Source: Sphingomonas sp. 37zxx
GTDB lineage: Bacteria > Pseudomonadota > Alphaproteobacteria > Sphingomonadales > Sphingomonadaceae
NCBI RefSeq assembly: GCF_000786205.1
Contig: NZ_JROH01000016.1
Coordinates: forward strand, 1-64,000
Length of the DNA: 64,000 nt
Direction of reading: 5' to 3'
Shown here: piece by piece, positions 18,359-27,602 of the stretch
Position numbering within the stretch: the stretch's first letter is position 1
Layout of the letters: every line of letters begins with the position of its first letter
Made by a program: the position numbers and the translations under genes
The notes under the pieces: model-generated
Databases searched by the model: none
Seen by the model: only the letters and a program-made list of their open reading frames with translations
What the model was told of the DNA's origin: nothing

Positions 18359-19049
18359 CTTTAGCGGTCACCCTTGCCCAGATCGGCAGATGATCGGACG
18401 CGGTACGCGCCACCATGCTGTTGTGGACCCCGCATTCGGCGATTGCCAGATCGCCGCTGACCATGATCCGGTCGAGCCGCGCGATCGGGCGGCGGGCGTG
18501 AAAGCTGGCCCCGGTATCCGCCTGGGTGAAGCTGCGGCAGAAATCCTGGACACAGCCGGCGGTGGGCCGCCATTCGTTCAGGTCGCCCATCAGGATCGTC
18601 GGCAGCGGCTCGCAATCTTCGAGATGCGACAGAATGGCATGCGCCTGTCGCCGTCGCCATAGTCCCGACAAATCCAGATGCATGCCAATCACCCGGACGG
18701 TGATTCCGCGCAGCCGCACATCGACCGAAACCGCTCCGCGTGGCTCCAGCGCGGGCAAGTGGATCGGGGTGCAATCGACGATCTCGGCCTCGCGCCGCAC
18801 CAGCAGGACATTGCCGTGCCAGCCCATGCTGAGCGCGCGCACCGCGATCGGCACCGCCTTATAGTCGCTATGTTCGGCCAGCAGATGCGGGGTGAAGATC
18901 GCCTCGCGCCTGCCGAAGCGGCGATCGGCCTCTTGCAGCGCGACGATGTCGGCGTCGATTTCGCGCAGCACCTCCAGCGTGCGCTCGGGCCGCCTGCGGC
19001 GATCGATGCCGACGGCCTTGTGCATGTTGTAGCTGGCGAGTGTGAGCAT
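18351..19049 (-). CDS. Endonuclease/exonuclease/phosphatase (EEP) family protein
   Basis: A 232-residue metal-dependent phosphodiesterase fold. Motifs include SYNMHKAVG near the start, the metal-ligand Glu in DIVALQEADRRF, GMHLDLSGL, the catalytic GDLNEWRP and the C-terminal SDHLPIWA. It could cleave nucleic acid, phosphoinositide-like or phospholipid head groups; family members differ. Overlap with the downstream patatin gene (8 bases) suggests a joint role in lipid turnover, which is an inference. It lies 49 bases after the histidine kinase gene and may be co-transcribed with it. Confidence 0.82.
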   Translation of the reverse strand: MLTLASYNMHKAVGIDRRRRPERTLEVLREIDADIVALQEADRRFGRREAIFTPHLLAEHSDYKAVPIAVRALSMGWHGNVLLVRREAEIVDCTPIHLPALEPRGAVSVDVRLRGITVRVIGMHLDLSGLWRRRQAHAILSHLEDCEPLPTILMGDLNEWRPTAGCVQDFCRSFTQADTGASFHARRPIARLDRIMVSGDLAIAECGVHNSMVARTASDHLPIWARVTAKDA

Positions 19050-19098
19050 GGGTTCCGGGGGAATGCGGGAGGGGTGGGGAAGTTCCTGATGCAGCCGA

Positions 19099-20454
19099 TC
19101 AGCCGCGCGGCAATTCGATCCGGGCGACCAGTCCGCCGCCGTCGCGGTTGACTAGCGAAACCCGCCCGCCGGCATCGCGAACGATCGCGCGGGTCAATGC
19201 CAGCCCCAGCCCGATGCCGCCGGTATCGCGATTGCGCGAGGTTTCGATTCGCGTGAACGGATCGAACACCGCATCCAGCTTGTCATCGGGGATGCCGGGG
19301 CCGCGATCGGACACCTCGATCGCCACGCGGTGCGGCTCGACCACCACGCGCACCGCACAACTACCCGCATATTTCACCGCATTTTCAATGAGGTTGCGCA
19401 CCGCGCGCCGCATCAATGACGGGCGCAGATACATGCGGGTGCGCGGGGTTTCTTCGAACGCGACTTCGTGGCCCAGGTCGCGGAAATCATCGACCACGGC
19501 ATCGACCAAAGCGGCGAGATCGACATCGGTCGGCGGTTCGCTGGGGCGGCCAAGCCGCGCGAGTGACAGGATGTCTTCGAGCATCCCGGTCATCTCGTCG
19601 ATCGTGTCGGCCATGCGCTGGCGATCATTGTCGTCCTCGACCGATTCGATCCGCACGCGAAGTGCCGCCAACGGCGTGCGAAGGTCATGGCCGATGGCGC
19701 CCAGCATCCTGTCCTTCTCGTCGAGCATCGCGCTTACGCGCTCGGATAATCCATTATAGGCGGCGATTACCGCGCGGACATCGCCGGGGCCGCGCTCCTC
19801 GACCGGGGCAGGCGGGCCGCCCGGCGTGAAGGCATGCGCCGCCCTGGCCAAGGTCTGCAGCGGCTGCGCCACCCGCCGACCGATCCACAGCACCGGCAGC
19901 AGCACGAAGGCATAGAGCACCAGCGTCTGCGCGATGAGCTGCCAGATCAGCATCCGCTCGGTACGCGGCCAGGGCGCGTTCAGCACCAGCCAGCCGCGAC
20001 CGGGGACTTCGACGGCAACCACCAGCACGCCGCCCATGCTGGCGAAACGCTTGGCGCGGTTATCGGAAATCTGGCCGAGCCTAAGTTCGCGCCGATCGAA
20101 ATCGCGGATGCCGGCGGCGATCGTGCCGAGGCGCAGTCCCGAATCGAGTGCGCCTTGCCTGATGCCTTCCTCCACCTCGTCGACGCGCGGCCATCCTGAC
20201 GCGACAGGGTTGTTGGGCAACAACCGAATGCGCGCGCGCGGCCGCTCGAACGGCGCGATCCGCCCGTTTTCTAATCGTTCGGCTGCATCGACCATCCGGG
20301 TGATCGCGGGCGCGGTGATCTGGTTGAAGCGCAAGGCCTGGCGTTCGCGGTACAGCAGGCCGAAATTGATCGCCTGCGCGACGAACAGCGCCGCTGCAAC
20401 CAGCAAGGCGATTTGTCCGCCCAGGCTCGACGGCCATAGCCGGAGGCGTTTCAC
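19099..20454 (-). CDS. Sensor histidine kinase of an OmpR-type two-component system
   Basis: A 451-residue inner-membrane kinase. It has two transmembrane helices (about residues 12-33 and 171-193) flanking a ~135-residue periplasmic sensor, a HAMP linker, the H-box GAIGHDLRTPLAAL with His256, N-box NLIENAVKYA, G1 DRGPGIP and G2 GGIGLGLAL. All kinase boxes are intact. The start is GTG at 20454, overlapping the response-regulator stop by 4 bases (GTGA). The signal is unknown. The pair precedes EEP and patatin genes on the same strand, suggesting envelope-related targets. Confidence 0.9.
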   Translation of the reverse strand: MKRLRLWPSSLGGQIALLVAAALFVAQAINFGLLYRERQALRFNQITAPAITRMVDAAERLENGRIAPFERPRARIRLLPNNPVASGWPRVDEVEEGIRQGALDSGLRLGTIAAGIRDFDRRELRLGQISDNRAKRFASMGGVLVVAVEVPGRGWLVLNAPWPRTERMLIWQLIAQTLVLYAFVLLPVLWIGRRVAQPLQTLARAAHAFTPGGPPAPVEERGPGDVRAVIAAYNGLSERVSAMLDEKDRMLGAIGHDLRTPLAALRVRIESVEDDNDRQRMADTIDEMTGMLEDILSLARLGRPSEPPTDVDLAALVDAVVDDFRDLGHEVAFEETPRTRMYLRPSLMRRAVRNLIENAVKYAGSCAVRVVVEPHRVAIEVSDRGPGIPDDKLDAVFDPFTRIETSRNRDTGGIGLGLALTRAIVRDAGGRVSLVNRDGGGLVARIELPRG

Positions 20455-21179
20455 AGCCGGGTGACCTCGCTGGCCAGTGTATAGCCGCCGCCCCACACGG
20501 TCTTGATGAGCGTGGGATTCTTGGCATCAAGTTCGATCTTCTTGCGAAGCCGGCTGACCTGATTGTCGATCGCGCGATCGAACGCCGCCGCCTCGCGCCC
20601 TTGGGTCAGGTCGAGCAACTGATCGCGCGTCAGCACCTGACGCGGCCGGGTAACCAGCGCCAGCAGCAGATTATACTCGCCCGTCGACAGCGGCACCGAA
20701 AGCCCTTCGCGATCGACCAAAGTGCGCTCGCCGGTTTTCAGCACCCAGCCCGAAAAGGAATAGGCACCGGACTCGGGCGCGTGCTGGCGGGTGCCGCCGG
20801 TCTGGACGCGGCGAAGGATCACCTTGATTCGGGCCAGCAGCTCGCGCGGCGAGAAGGGCTTCACGACATAATCATCGGCACCCATTTCGAGACCGACGAT
20901 CCGATCGGTCTCCTCGCTGCGCGCGGTGAGCAGGATGACGGGGATTTCGCCGGTTTCGCGGATATGGCGGGTCAGGCTCAGCCCGTCTTCGCCGGGCATC
21001 ATGATGTCGAGGATCGCCAGGTCGATCGAATAGGCCGCCATTCGCGCGCGCGCGCCTTCGGCATCGCCCGCCTGAGTCACGCGAAACCCTTGCTTGGTCA
21101 GATATTGCGCGAGCGGTTCACGGATCGATCGTTCATCATCGACAAGCAGCAAATGAGGTTGGTCGGCCATATCAGCCAT
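20451..21179 (-). CDS. OmpR/PhoB-family response regulator
   Basis: A 242-residue regulator: an N-terminal receiver (LLVDDERS, phospho-acceptor Asp58 in LAILDIMMPGEDG, Thr in LLTARSEE, Lys in VVKPFSP) and a C-terminal winged helix (LLLALVTRPRQVLTRDQLL, VSRLRKKIE, IKTVWGGGYTL). The start at 21179 (MADMADQPHL) is supported by AAAGGA seven bases upstream. It is translationally coupled to its kinase. A long hairpin behind the EF-hand gene separates it from that gene. Confidence 0.93.
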   Translation of the reverse strand: MADMADQPHLLLVDDERSIREPLAQYLTKQGFRVTQAGDAEGARARMAAYSIDLAILDIMMPGEDGLSLTRHIRETGEIPVILLTARSEETDRIVGLEMGADDYVVKPFSPRELLARIKVILRRVQTGGTRQHAPESGAYSFSGWVLKTGERTLVDREGLSVPLSTGEYNLLLALVTRPRQVLTRDQLLDLTQGREAAAFDRAIDNQVSRLRKKIELDAKNPTLIKTVWGGGYTLASEVTRL

Positions 21180-21215
21180 ACAAGCATCCTTTGGCCCGGT
21201 TCCCAAGGGGGAGGG

Positions 21216-21252
21216 CGAACCGGGCGGGGTGGCTGATGCCCCGCCCGGTTCG
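21216..21252 (-). terminator. Strong GC-rich hairpin after the EF-hand gene
   Basis: CGAACCGGGCGGGG at 21216-21229 pairs with CCCCGCCCGGTTCG at 21239-21252, a 14-bp stem with a 9-base loop. It lies 5 bases beyond the EF-hand stop and 36 bases before the response-regulator start, so it ends the EF-hand transcript and insulates the two-component operon. No T-run. Confidence 0.65.
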
Positions 21253-21257
21253 TTTCG

Positions 21258-21779
21258 TCAGTTGGCAGGGGCGGCCGGCGTTGCGCGGGCATCGCGACGA
21301 TCGGCCATTTTTTCGCGACGTTCGCCACGCTTTGCGTCGATCGCTGCCTGTTCGGTCGCATCGACGCGACCGTCGCCATTGGTGTCGATACGGGCGAATT
21401 GCTTCAACGCTTGCGCGCGGAACTCTTCGCGGCTGATGTTGCCGTCCTTATTGGTATCGACGCGCGCCAACATGCGGTCGGCACCCCGCCCCCCGCGACC
21501 CCAGCCCTTCTTCATCGCGGGGCCTTTGCCGTTTGCTTCGCGGCGTTCGGCTGCCATCTCACGCATGGCGGTGCGCTCGGCCTGGCTGATCTGGCCGTCC
21601 TTGTTCGTATCCATCCGGGCGAACATCTGGTCGGCGCGTTGGATGACTTCGGCGCTGGTGGTGGGCGGGGCAGGGCGCTGCATTTTCTGGCCGGCGGGAG
21701 CGGGTGCGCCTTGCGCGGCGATGGCAGTGCCGGTGAGCGCGGTGACGCCTAACAGCGATGCGAGAATAAATTTCTTCAT
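21258..21779 (-). CDS. Secreted EF-hand calcium-binding protein
   Basis: A 173-residue protein with a signal peptide (MKKFILASLLGVTALTGTAIAA) and three canonical EF-hand loops in the mature part: DTNKDGQISQAE, DTNKDGNISREE and DTNGDGRVDATE, with Asp/Asn at positions 1, 3 and 5 and Glu at 12. A basic Met/Arg/Lys-rich linker separates loops 1 and 2. It probably binds calcium in the periplasm; the partner is unknown. The start at 21779 gives a normal signal peptide. The upstream gap of 119 bases should hold its promoter. Confidence 0.88.
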   Translation of the reverse strand: MKKFILASLLGVTALTGTAIAAQGAPAPAGQKMQRPAPPTTSAEVIQRADQMFARMDTNKDGQISQAERTAMREMAAERREANGKGPAMKKGWGRGGRGADRMLARVDTNKDGNISREEFRAQALKQFARIDTNGDGRVDATEQAAIDAKRGERREKMADRRDARATPAAPAN

Positions 21780-21898
21780 CGGGAATTCCTTGATCGAGGC
21801 CGGGATCATCCCCGGCGATGAACAAGCTATGCCCCGCGCCTGTCGCGAGGGTTTGTCGGCAGTCGGCTTTATTGTCGCAACTTGTCGCAGTTGCGCCC

Positions 21899-22597
21899 TC
21901 AAAAAGGTATCTCTTCGCCATCCCAGGCGAAAACCTTGCCGCTATCGACGGGCTTCAGCCCCTCGATCACATCGAGCAGTTGCAGCGCCGCGCGTTCGGC
22001 GTCGAACAGCTTGCCCGGCGCGACGTTGGTCTGGAACGGCTTGGAAAGGCCGGTATCGACGGTGCCGGGGTGCAGTCCGACGATGATACAGCGTTCGCTC
22101 TTGCGCTTGGCCTCGATCGCAAAATTTCGCAGCATCATGTTGAGCGCGGCTTTCGACGCGCGATAGCCGTGCCAGCCGCCCATCCTGTTGTCGCCGATGC
22201 TGCCGACGCGCGCCGACAATGCGGCGAATACCGGCTCGCCGGTGCGGGGAAGCAGCGGCAGGAAATGCTTGGCGACCAGCGCCGGGCCGATCGTGTTGAT
22301 GACATAGACGCGCGCCAGCCATTCGGCATCCAGGTCGCGCAGCGCCTTTTCCGGGCCGCGCTCGCCTTCATGCAACAGGCCGGTCGCGACGAATATCAAC
22401 GTGGGGGCAGGGCCGGTCGCAACCTGTGCCGCCGCCGCCGCGATGCTTGCCTCGTCGGTCAGGTCGAGATGACGATCGCCGTCAAAGGCGCGCGCGAAAC
22501 GCCAGACGCGGTCAAAGCCGCCTTCCTCCTCTATCGCGTCCGCCATTGCCCGGCCGATCCCGCCCGATGCACCGATAATCACTGCCGATTTCGCCAT
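21899..22597 (-). CDS. Short-chain dehydrogenase/reductase
   Basis: A 232-residue SDR with the cofactor motif IIGASGGIGRAMA and the catalytic YRASK (Tyr-x-x-x-Lys), preceded by a Ser in FAALSARVGSIGDN and followed by GLHPGTVDTGLSKPF. The layout resembles the CsgA/C-factor-like SDR subgroup. The substrate cannot be predicted. It is a single gene divergent from the TPR-like gene. Confidence 0.85.
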   Translation of the reverse strand: MAKSAVIIGASGGIGRAMADAIEEEGGFDRVWRFARAFDGDRHLDLTDEASIAAAAAQVATGPAPTLIFVATGLLHEGERGPEKALRDLDAEWLARVYVINTIGPALVAKHFLPLLPRTGEPVFAALSARVGSIGDNRMGGWHGYRASKAALNMMLRNFAIEAKRKSERCIIVGLHPGTVDTGLSKPFQTNVAPGKLFDAERAALQLLDVIEGLKPVDSGKVFAWDGEEIPF

Positions 22598-22761
22598 GCT
22601 CCTGCGCTAGCCGCCGCAGGGCTTTCCGTCAAAGCTGAAGGAAACTCTGGCGTTCAAAGAGCGTTCAGTGATGTTAGGCGACAGCGCTGAAGCTTGCACA
22701 GCTTGAACCTGCGCGCCGGGACTTATAGGGATTGGGGCAGCCCCCAGAGGAGAAGTATATA

Positions 22762-24024
22762 ATGTCGATCGTTTCCAAAACGGCTCTTGCCGCGATGCTG
22801 GCGCTGGGAACCTTGGGCGCTGTGGTTGCGACGCCAGCCGACGCCCAGCGCAAGAAGAAGGGGCAGGAAGAAGCCGGCCCACCCGCAATGAAAGTCGGCG
22901 AGCCGTTCCGCGTTGCTGCGGTTGCCGCGCAGGCGGCGTTGCAGGCAAAGGATCTGGCCACCGCCGAAACGCAGCTCGCCGCTGCAGAAGCACTGATCCA
23001 GAATGATGACGAGCGTTATTTCGCTGCACAGCTCCGTCTGCCGCTCGAGGCGCAGAAGAATAACAACGCCGGGATCAAGAAGGCGCTCGACGTACTGATC
23101 CCCAGCCCGCGCACTGCCGCCGTGGATGTTGGCCGGCTGAACTTCGTGCGCGGCACGATCGCTCGCAACGAAAAGGATTATGCCGGCGCGATCCAGTATC
23201 TGTCGCGCGCGCGTGACCTCAATTTCGACAATCCCGATCTGCCGCTGTTGATCGCGCAGACGCAGGTCGATTCGGGTAATGTCGCTGCGGGCGTGGCCGA
23301 AATCGGGCGAGAGATCGAGCGCCGAAAGGCAGCCGGGCAAAAGGCTCCCAATGAATGGTACAGCTATGCGATTTCCAAGCTGTATCAGGCCAAGCAGCCG
23401 GTCGAGACCGCAAAGTGGCTGCGGATGCAGCTGATCGATTACCCGACCACAAAGAACTGGCGCACTTCGCTGCTGGTGTATCGCGATGCGGTGACGCTCG
23501 ACAATCAGGCCAAGCTCGATCTGTTCCGCCTGATGCGCAGCACCAAGGCGCTTGCCGACCAGAACGACTATATCGAATATGCCGACATGGCGTATCGCGC
23601 GGGCTTGCCGTTCGAGACCAAGGCGGTGCTCGACGAGGGGCGTGCATCGGGCAAGTTGCCCGCCAGTGCCGGCGGGCGGCTGTATACCGATGCGCAGACG
23701 GCGATCAAGAACGAGGGTTCATTGGCTGCATTGGAGAAGCCGGCACGCTCGGCCGGCAGCGGGACCGCCGCTGTGCAGTTGGCCGACGCCTATCTCGGTA
23801 GCGGCAACAATGCCAAGGCGATCGAATTCTATCGCCTGGGCCTGGAAAAGGGCGGGGTGAAGAATGACGAGGTCAACACCCGCCTCGGCAACGCGCTGGC
23901 CAATGCAAGCCAGCAGCCCGAAGCCAAGGCGGCGTTCGATCTGGTCAAGGCGCAGCCGCGCGCCGAACTGGCGACGTTCTGGAAGCTGTGGATCGATCAG
24001 GGCATGACCGTCGTCGCGGGCTGA
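22762..24024 (+). CDS. Periplasmic TPR-like repeat protein
   Basis: A protein of about 420 residues with a signal peptide (SKTALAAMLALGTLGAVVATPADA) followed by Ala-rich helical repeats of TPR/Sel1 type, for example IARNEKDYAGAIQYLSRARDL, VQLADAYLGSGNNAKAIEFYRLGLE and RLGNALANASQQPEAKAAF. It is most likely a periplasmic scaffold. The start at 22762 is chosen for AGAGGAGA 8-9 bases upstream; the ORF extends ten codons further. A strong intrinsic terminator follows the stop. Function unknown. Confidence 0.8.
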   Translation: MSIVSKTALAAMLALGTLGAVVATPADAQRKKKGQEEAGPPAMKVGEPFRVAAVAAQAALQAKDLATAETQLAAAEALIQNDDERYFAAQLRLPLEAQKNNNAGIKKALDVLIPSPRTAAVDVGRLNFVRGTIARNEKDYAGAIQYLSRARDLNFDNPDLPLLIAQTQVDSGNVAAGVAEIGREIERRKAAGQKAPNEWYSYAISKLYQAKQPVETAKWLRMQLIDYPTTKNWRTSLLVYRDAVTLDNQAKLDLFRLMRSTKALADQNDYIEYADMAYRAGLPFETKAVLDEGRASGKLPASAGGRLYTDAQTAIKNEGSLAALEKPARSAGSGTAAVQLADAYLGSGNNAKAIEFYRLGLEKGGVKNDEVNTRLGNALANASQQPEAKAAFDLVKAQPRAELATFWKLWIDQGMTVVAG

Positions 24025-24041
24025 TTGCCGGTATAGAACGG

Positions 24042-24077
24042 AAAAAGGGCCAGCGCGGCGATGCGCTGGCCCTTTTT
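24042..24077. terminator. Bidirectional rho-independent terminator
   Basis: AAAAAGGGCCAGCGC at 24042-24056 pairs with GCGCTGGCCCTTTTT at 24063-24077, a 15-bp perfect stem with a 6-base loop and A/T-runs on both sides. It ends the rightward TPR-like gene and the leftward Lrp/AsnC gene. Confidence 0.92.
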
Positions 24078-24113
24078 GATTCGCTGGTCAGCGTCCAGGC
24101 AGAGCCTGCGACT

Positions 24114-24581
24114 TCAGGCGGCGGGCACCGGGATGCCGGGGAGCAGCTTGGTCGTGCGGATGGTGAGGGAGGTTTTCACACTTGTGACATTCGATGCCGT
24201 CGTCAGCCGGGTCGTGAGGATTTCCTGAAAATTCTTCAGGTCGGGCGCCACGATCTTCAGGATGAAATCGATCTCGCCGTTCAGCATATGGCATTCGCGC
24301 ACCTCGGGGATGTCGGCGACATGCGCTTCGAACGCGGCCAGATCGCTTTCGGCCTGGCTGCGAAGACTGACCAGGGCGAACACGGTGATGCCATAGCCCA
24401 GCGTCACCGGGTCGAGCGTGGCGTGATAGCCCTTGATCGCGCCGGCCTCTTCCAGCGCCCGAACCCGGCGAAGACAAGGGGGCGCAGTCAGCCCCACCCG
24501 CTCCGCCAGTTCGACGTTTGTCATCCGGCCATCTTCCTGTAGCAAGGACAGAATTTGGCGGTCGATACGGTCGAAACTCAT
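24114..24581 (-). CDS. Lrp/AsnC-family transcriptional regulator
   Basis: A 155-residue regulator with an N-terminal HTH (FDRIDRQILSLLQEDGRMTNVELAERVGLTAPPCLRRVRALEEAGAI split by the usual turn) and a C-terminal RAM/AsnC ligand domain (ALVSLRSQAE, VRECHMLNGEIDFILKIVAPD). It probably senses an amino acid. The start at 24579-24581 gives MSFDRIDRQIL. Upstream, AATTGC at 24636-24641 and GCAATT at 24650-24655 form a short dyad that could be an autoregulatory site. It is divergent from the histidine-kinase-like gene. Confidence 0.9.
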   Translation of the reverse strand: MSFDRIDRQILSLLQEDGRMTNVELAERVGLTAPPCLRRVRALEEAGAIKGYHATLDPVTLGYGITVFALVSLRSQAESDLAAFEAHVADIPEVRECHMLNGEIDFILKIVAPDLKNFQEILTTRLTTASNVTSVKTSLTIRTTKLLPGIPVPAA

Positions 24582-24759
24582 GGGTACTCCAGCTTGGTTA
24601 TTTTCGGATTGGACGGGCCAGTAGCAGCATAAGATAATTGCTTCAAAGCGCAATTGTCCCATAACGCGACGGACCGAAAATGACTGGTTTCGGGCGGACG
24701 TTCGAAGCGTTAAGAAATGGTTACGGCACGCCCTTCGGCGGTCGGGGGAACAGATTACA

Positions 24760-26538
24760 TTGCGCTTCGATGATACCCTCGACACGGTTTTGGCGACGGA
24801 CCTTTCATCCCCCTTCGAACAGCAATCGGTCTATCGCCAGCTGGTGGACCTGATCGGTAGGGGACGGGTGCCTGCGGACGATCGGGCGCTGACGACACTG
24901 GCCCAACTGGCACCGCTGGTTCCGCTTCCCGTCCGGTCGGCAAGCGCGCGCGGGCTGGCATTCGCACGGCCACCGGCGGCACTGGTCGATTTGCTGTCGC
25001 GCGACGAACTCGCGGTTGCGGCACCAGTGCTGCGTACCGCGATGCTCGACGATGCGGAGTGGACAGCGTTGCTGCCGGCGCTTTCTCCCTCGGGGCGCGC
25101 GATTCTGCGCCATCGCCGCGACCTGCCCTCGGCAGTGGTTCGCGCGCTCGACAGTTTCGGATCGACCGATTTCGTGTTGGGGGATGACCGCGAAATCGCT
25201 TCGCCTGCCGAACTGCCGCCCGCAATTTCGGCTGAAACACGTGCTGCCCCAGCCACGACACCAGAGGGCACGACGGCGGTTCGGCCTGATCCTTTGACCA
25301 GCGGTCCCTTCAGCAGCTTCGGCGCGGTGGCGTTGAACATCCCGATCGTCGCCAATGCGGTGCGCGAGGCCGAAGCGCGCGATGATGCATCCGACGATGC
25401 CAGCGTTCCGGAAGGACCGTTCGAGATTGCCGATGTCGTGGCACGGATCGACGCCTTTCGCGAGCAACGCGAACGCAGTGCCCCGACCACCCAGACCAAG
25501 GCACCTGAAACCGCCGCGGCGGACCGCTTCCGGTTCGAAACCGATTCGCAAGGGGTGATTCGCTGGGCCGACGGCATCGGGCGTGCGCCGTTGCTGGGGC
25601 GTTCGCTGATGCTGGCCGGGCAGGTCGGCTCGGCCAGCATCGATGCCGCGGCGGCAGGTGCCTTTCGCCAGCGCGCACGATTTCGTGATGCGCGGCTGAC
25701 GATCGACGGGGCAGGGCTGGCGGCGGGCGGCTGGCTGATCTCGGGCGTGCCGGTGTTCGACCCCGCGACCGGTCGTTTCACCGGCTATCGCGGGACCGCA
25801 CGGCGGCCCCGTACCGGCGAACTTGCCGAACCTACGCGCGCCGAGCGCAACGCCCGGCCCGATGCGTTTCGCCAATTGGTGCATGAATTGCGCACGCCCA
25901 CCAACGCGATCGTCGGCTTCTCCGAGATGATCGAGATGCAGATATTGGGGCCGGTTGCCGATCCGTATCGTGAGCAAGCAAACGCGATTCGCCGGTACGC
26001 CCGCGATCTGTTGGGCGCGATCGACGATCTCGACCTGGCGGCGCGGATCGAGACCGATGCGCTTACCCTTCGCCCCGAAGCGGTTTCGCTGCGCGCGGTG
26101 ATCGGCTCGGTCGTCGACGATTTACAGCCCTTGTCCGAATTGCGCGGGGCGACCATCGCGGTGCCTTCGCAGGATGCAGCGGTGCAGGGGGATCGTCATG
26201 CGATCGAGCGGCTGCTGGGGCGGCTGTCGGCGACCTTGCTGTCGGCCACGCGCGTGGGTGAGGTCGTCACCATGACATTGGCACCGGCGGACGATGGTCA
26301 AGTGGCGCTATCGATCGCGCGGCCCAAGGCGTTGGCGATCGATCCGGTGATGGCGATCGATGATGCCGATGATGATTCATCGCTCGACACGGTGCCGCTG
26401 GGCACCGGCTTCGCGATTCGATTGGTGGGTAATCTGGCGCGCGAGCTTGGCGGATCGCTGGTGATCGATTCGGATTGCGTGACCCTGAAACTTCCGGCGG
26501 CCGAGGCGCTGCCGGCGCAACACGCTCGAAACCTTTAG
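24760..26538 (+). CDS. Histidine-kinase-like protein with intact H-box and degenerate ATPase domain
   Basis: A 592-residue cytoplasmic protein with no membrane segments. The first ~150 residues are helical, then comes a low-complexity stretch and a PAS-like part (residues ~260-345, FRFETDSQGVIRWADGIGRA). The dimerisation/phospho-acceptor domain has LVHELRTPTNAIVGFSEMI with His375. The expected N-box is replaced by HAIERLLGRLSATLLSATRVGE, without the Asn that binds Mg-ATP. The G1 DxGxG box is missing; only a GTGFAIRLVGNLARELGG G2-like stretch remains. Autokinase activity is therefore doubtful. The start is a TTG at 24760 with GGGGGA upstream. It is 16 bases before the deacetylase gene. Confidence 0.75.
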   Translation: MRFDDTLDTVLATDLSSPFEQQSVYRQLVDLIGRGRVPADDRALTTLAQLAPLVPLPVRSASARGLAFARPPAALVDLLSRDELAVAAPVLRTAMLDDAEWTALLPALSPSGRAILRHRRDLPSAVVRALDSFGSTDFVLGDDREIASPAELPPAISAETRAAPATTPEGTTAVRPDPLTSGPFSSFGAVALNIPIVANAVREAEARDDASDDASVPEGPFEIADVVARIDAFREQRERSAPTTQTKAPETAAADRFRFETDSQGVIRWADGIGRAPLLGRSLMLAGQVGSASIDAAAAGAFRQRARFRDARLTIDGAGLAAGGWLISGVPVFDPATGRFTGYRGTARRPRTGELAEPTRAERNARPDAFRQLVHELRTPTNAIVGFSEMIEMQILGPVADPYREQANAIRRYARDLLGAIDDLDLAARIETDALTLRPEAVSLRAVIGSVVDDLQPLSELRGATIAVPSQDAAVQGDRHAIERLLGRLSATLLSATRVGEVVTMTLAPADDGQVALSIARPKALAIDPVMAIDDADDDSSLDTVPLGTGFAIRLVGNLARELGGSLVIDSDCVTLKLPAAEALPAQHARNL

Positions 26539-26554
26539 CGGTTATGCGGTTGCG

Positions 26555-27568
26555 ATGTCCGCGACCGCCGTTCAGACCGCCTACCGCCACGCTGCCCCTG
26601 ACCCCGCCGATCGGTTTGCCTGGCCGAGCGACTTCGGCACTCGTTTCGCTGTCTGCATCGACACCGAGGAGGAGTTTGACTGGGATTCGCCGCTGTCGCG
26701 CGATTCGTGCGGGGTCTCGGCGATCGATGCGCTGCCGGACATGCATCGCTGGTTCGCAGCGCGCGGCGTGCCGCTGACCTATCTGGTCGATCATCCGGTC
26801 GCCACCACACCATCCTCGATCGCCGTGCTGCGGCAGTTGATGGCGGATGGTGTGACGACGATCGGCACTCACCTGCATCCGTGGGTGACGCCGCCGTTCG
26901 ATGAGATCGTCAGCCCCGAAACCAGCTTTGCCGGCAATCTGGATCCGGCGCTGGAGGGTGCCAAGCTCGACGTGATCGGCGCGGCGATTACTCAGGCGTT
27001 TGGCGTGAAGCCGCAAATCTATCGCGCCGGGCGCTATGGGCTCGGTCCCAGGTCGCTGGGGCTATTGGCTAAACGCGGCTATCGAATCGATAGCTCGATG
27101 CGATCGGGCTATTGCTATACCGGGCAAGGCGGTCCCGATTTTCGCGCGATCGACAATCACGCCTTCCGCTGCGGCCCCGAGGGCGCGATGGTGCAATTGC
27201 CGCTGACGACGATCTATACCGGGATGCTCGCTGGCGGCGGTGCCAGGCTGCATGACGCACTGGGCCGGGTGCCAAAGGGCAGGGGGCTGGCCTCGCGGCT
27301 CGGGCTGCTCGACCGGGTCGCGCTGACGCCCGAGGAAATGCCGCTCGACGCCGCGCTGACCGCGATTCGGGCCGCGCTGGATCAGGGCCTGACGTTGCTC
27401 AACTTTTCCTTCCATTCACCGACGATCGTGCCTGGCCATACCCCCTATGTCCGCAACGCCCGCGACCTGGCTGCCTTTTATGCCTGGTGGGAAGGGGTGC
27501 TGGCTTTGCTGTCGGCGCGCGGCGTTAGGCCCGCCAGTGGGCACGCGCTGTTGGCGGCACTTGCATAG
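26555..27568 (+). CDS. Polysaccharide deacetylase family protein
   Basis: A 337-residue NodB-fold protein with the catalytic motif AVCIDTEEEFDW (about residues 32-43), metal-binding His in GTHLHPW, IYRAGRYGLG and a C-terminal LNFSFHSPTIVPG containing the late catalytic His. The 'DTEEEFDW' opening is typical of a sphingomonad subgroup linked to exopolysaccharide gene clusters, but no such cluster is here. No signal peptide. It is probably co-transcribed with the histidine-kinase-like gene. Confidence 0.82.
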   Translation: MSATAVQTAYRHAAPDPADRFAWPSDFGTRFAVCIDTEEEFDWDSPLSRDSCGVSAIDALPDMHRWFAARGVPLTYLVDHPVATTPSSIAVLRQLMADGVTTIGTHLHPWVTPPFDEIVSPETSFAGNLDPALEGAKLDVIGAAITQAFGVKPQIYRAGRYGLGPRSLGLLAKRGYRIDSSMRSGYCYTGQGGPDFRAIDNHAFRCGPEGAMVQLPLTTIYTGMLAGGGARLHDALGRVPKGRGLASRLGLLDRVALTPEEMPLDAALTAIRAALDQGLTLLNFSFHSPTIVPGHTPYVRNARDLAAFYAWWEGVLALLSARGVRPASGHALLAALA

Positions 27569-27602
27569 GCCGCCAACCCTCCGCTAGGCGGAAGCGTGGT
27601 TG

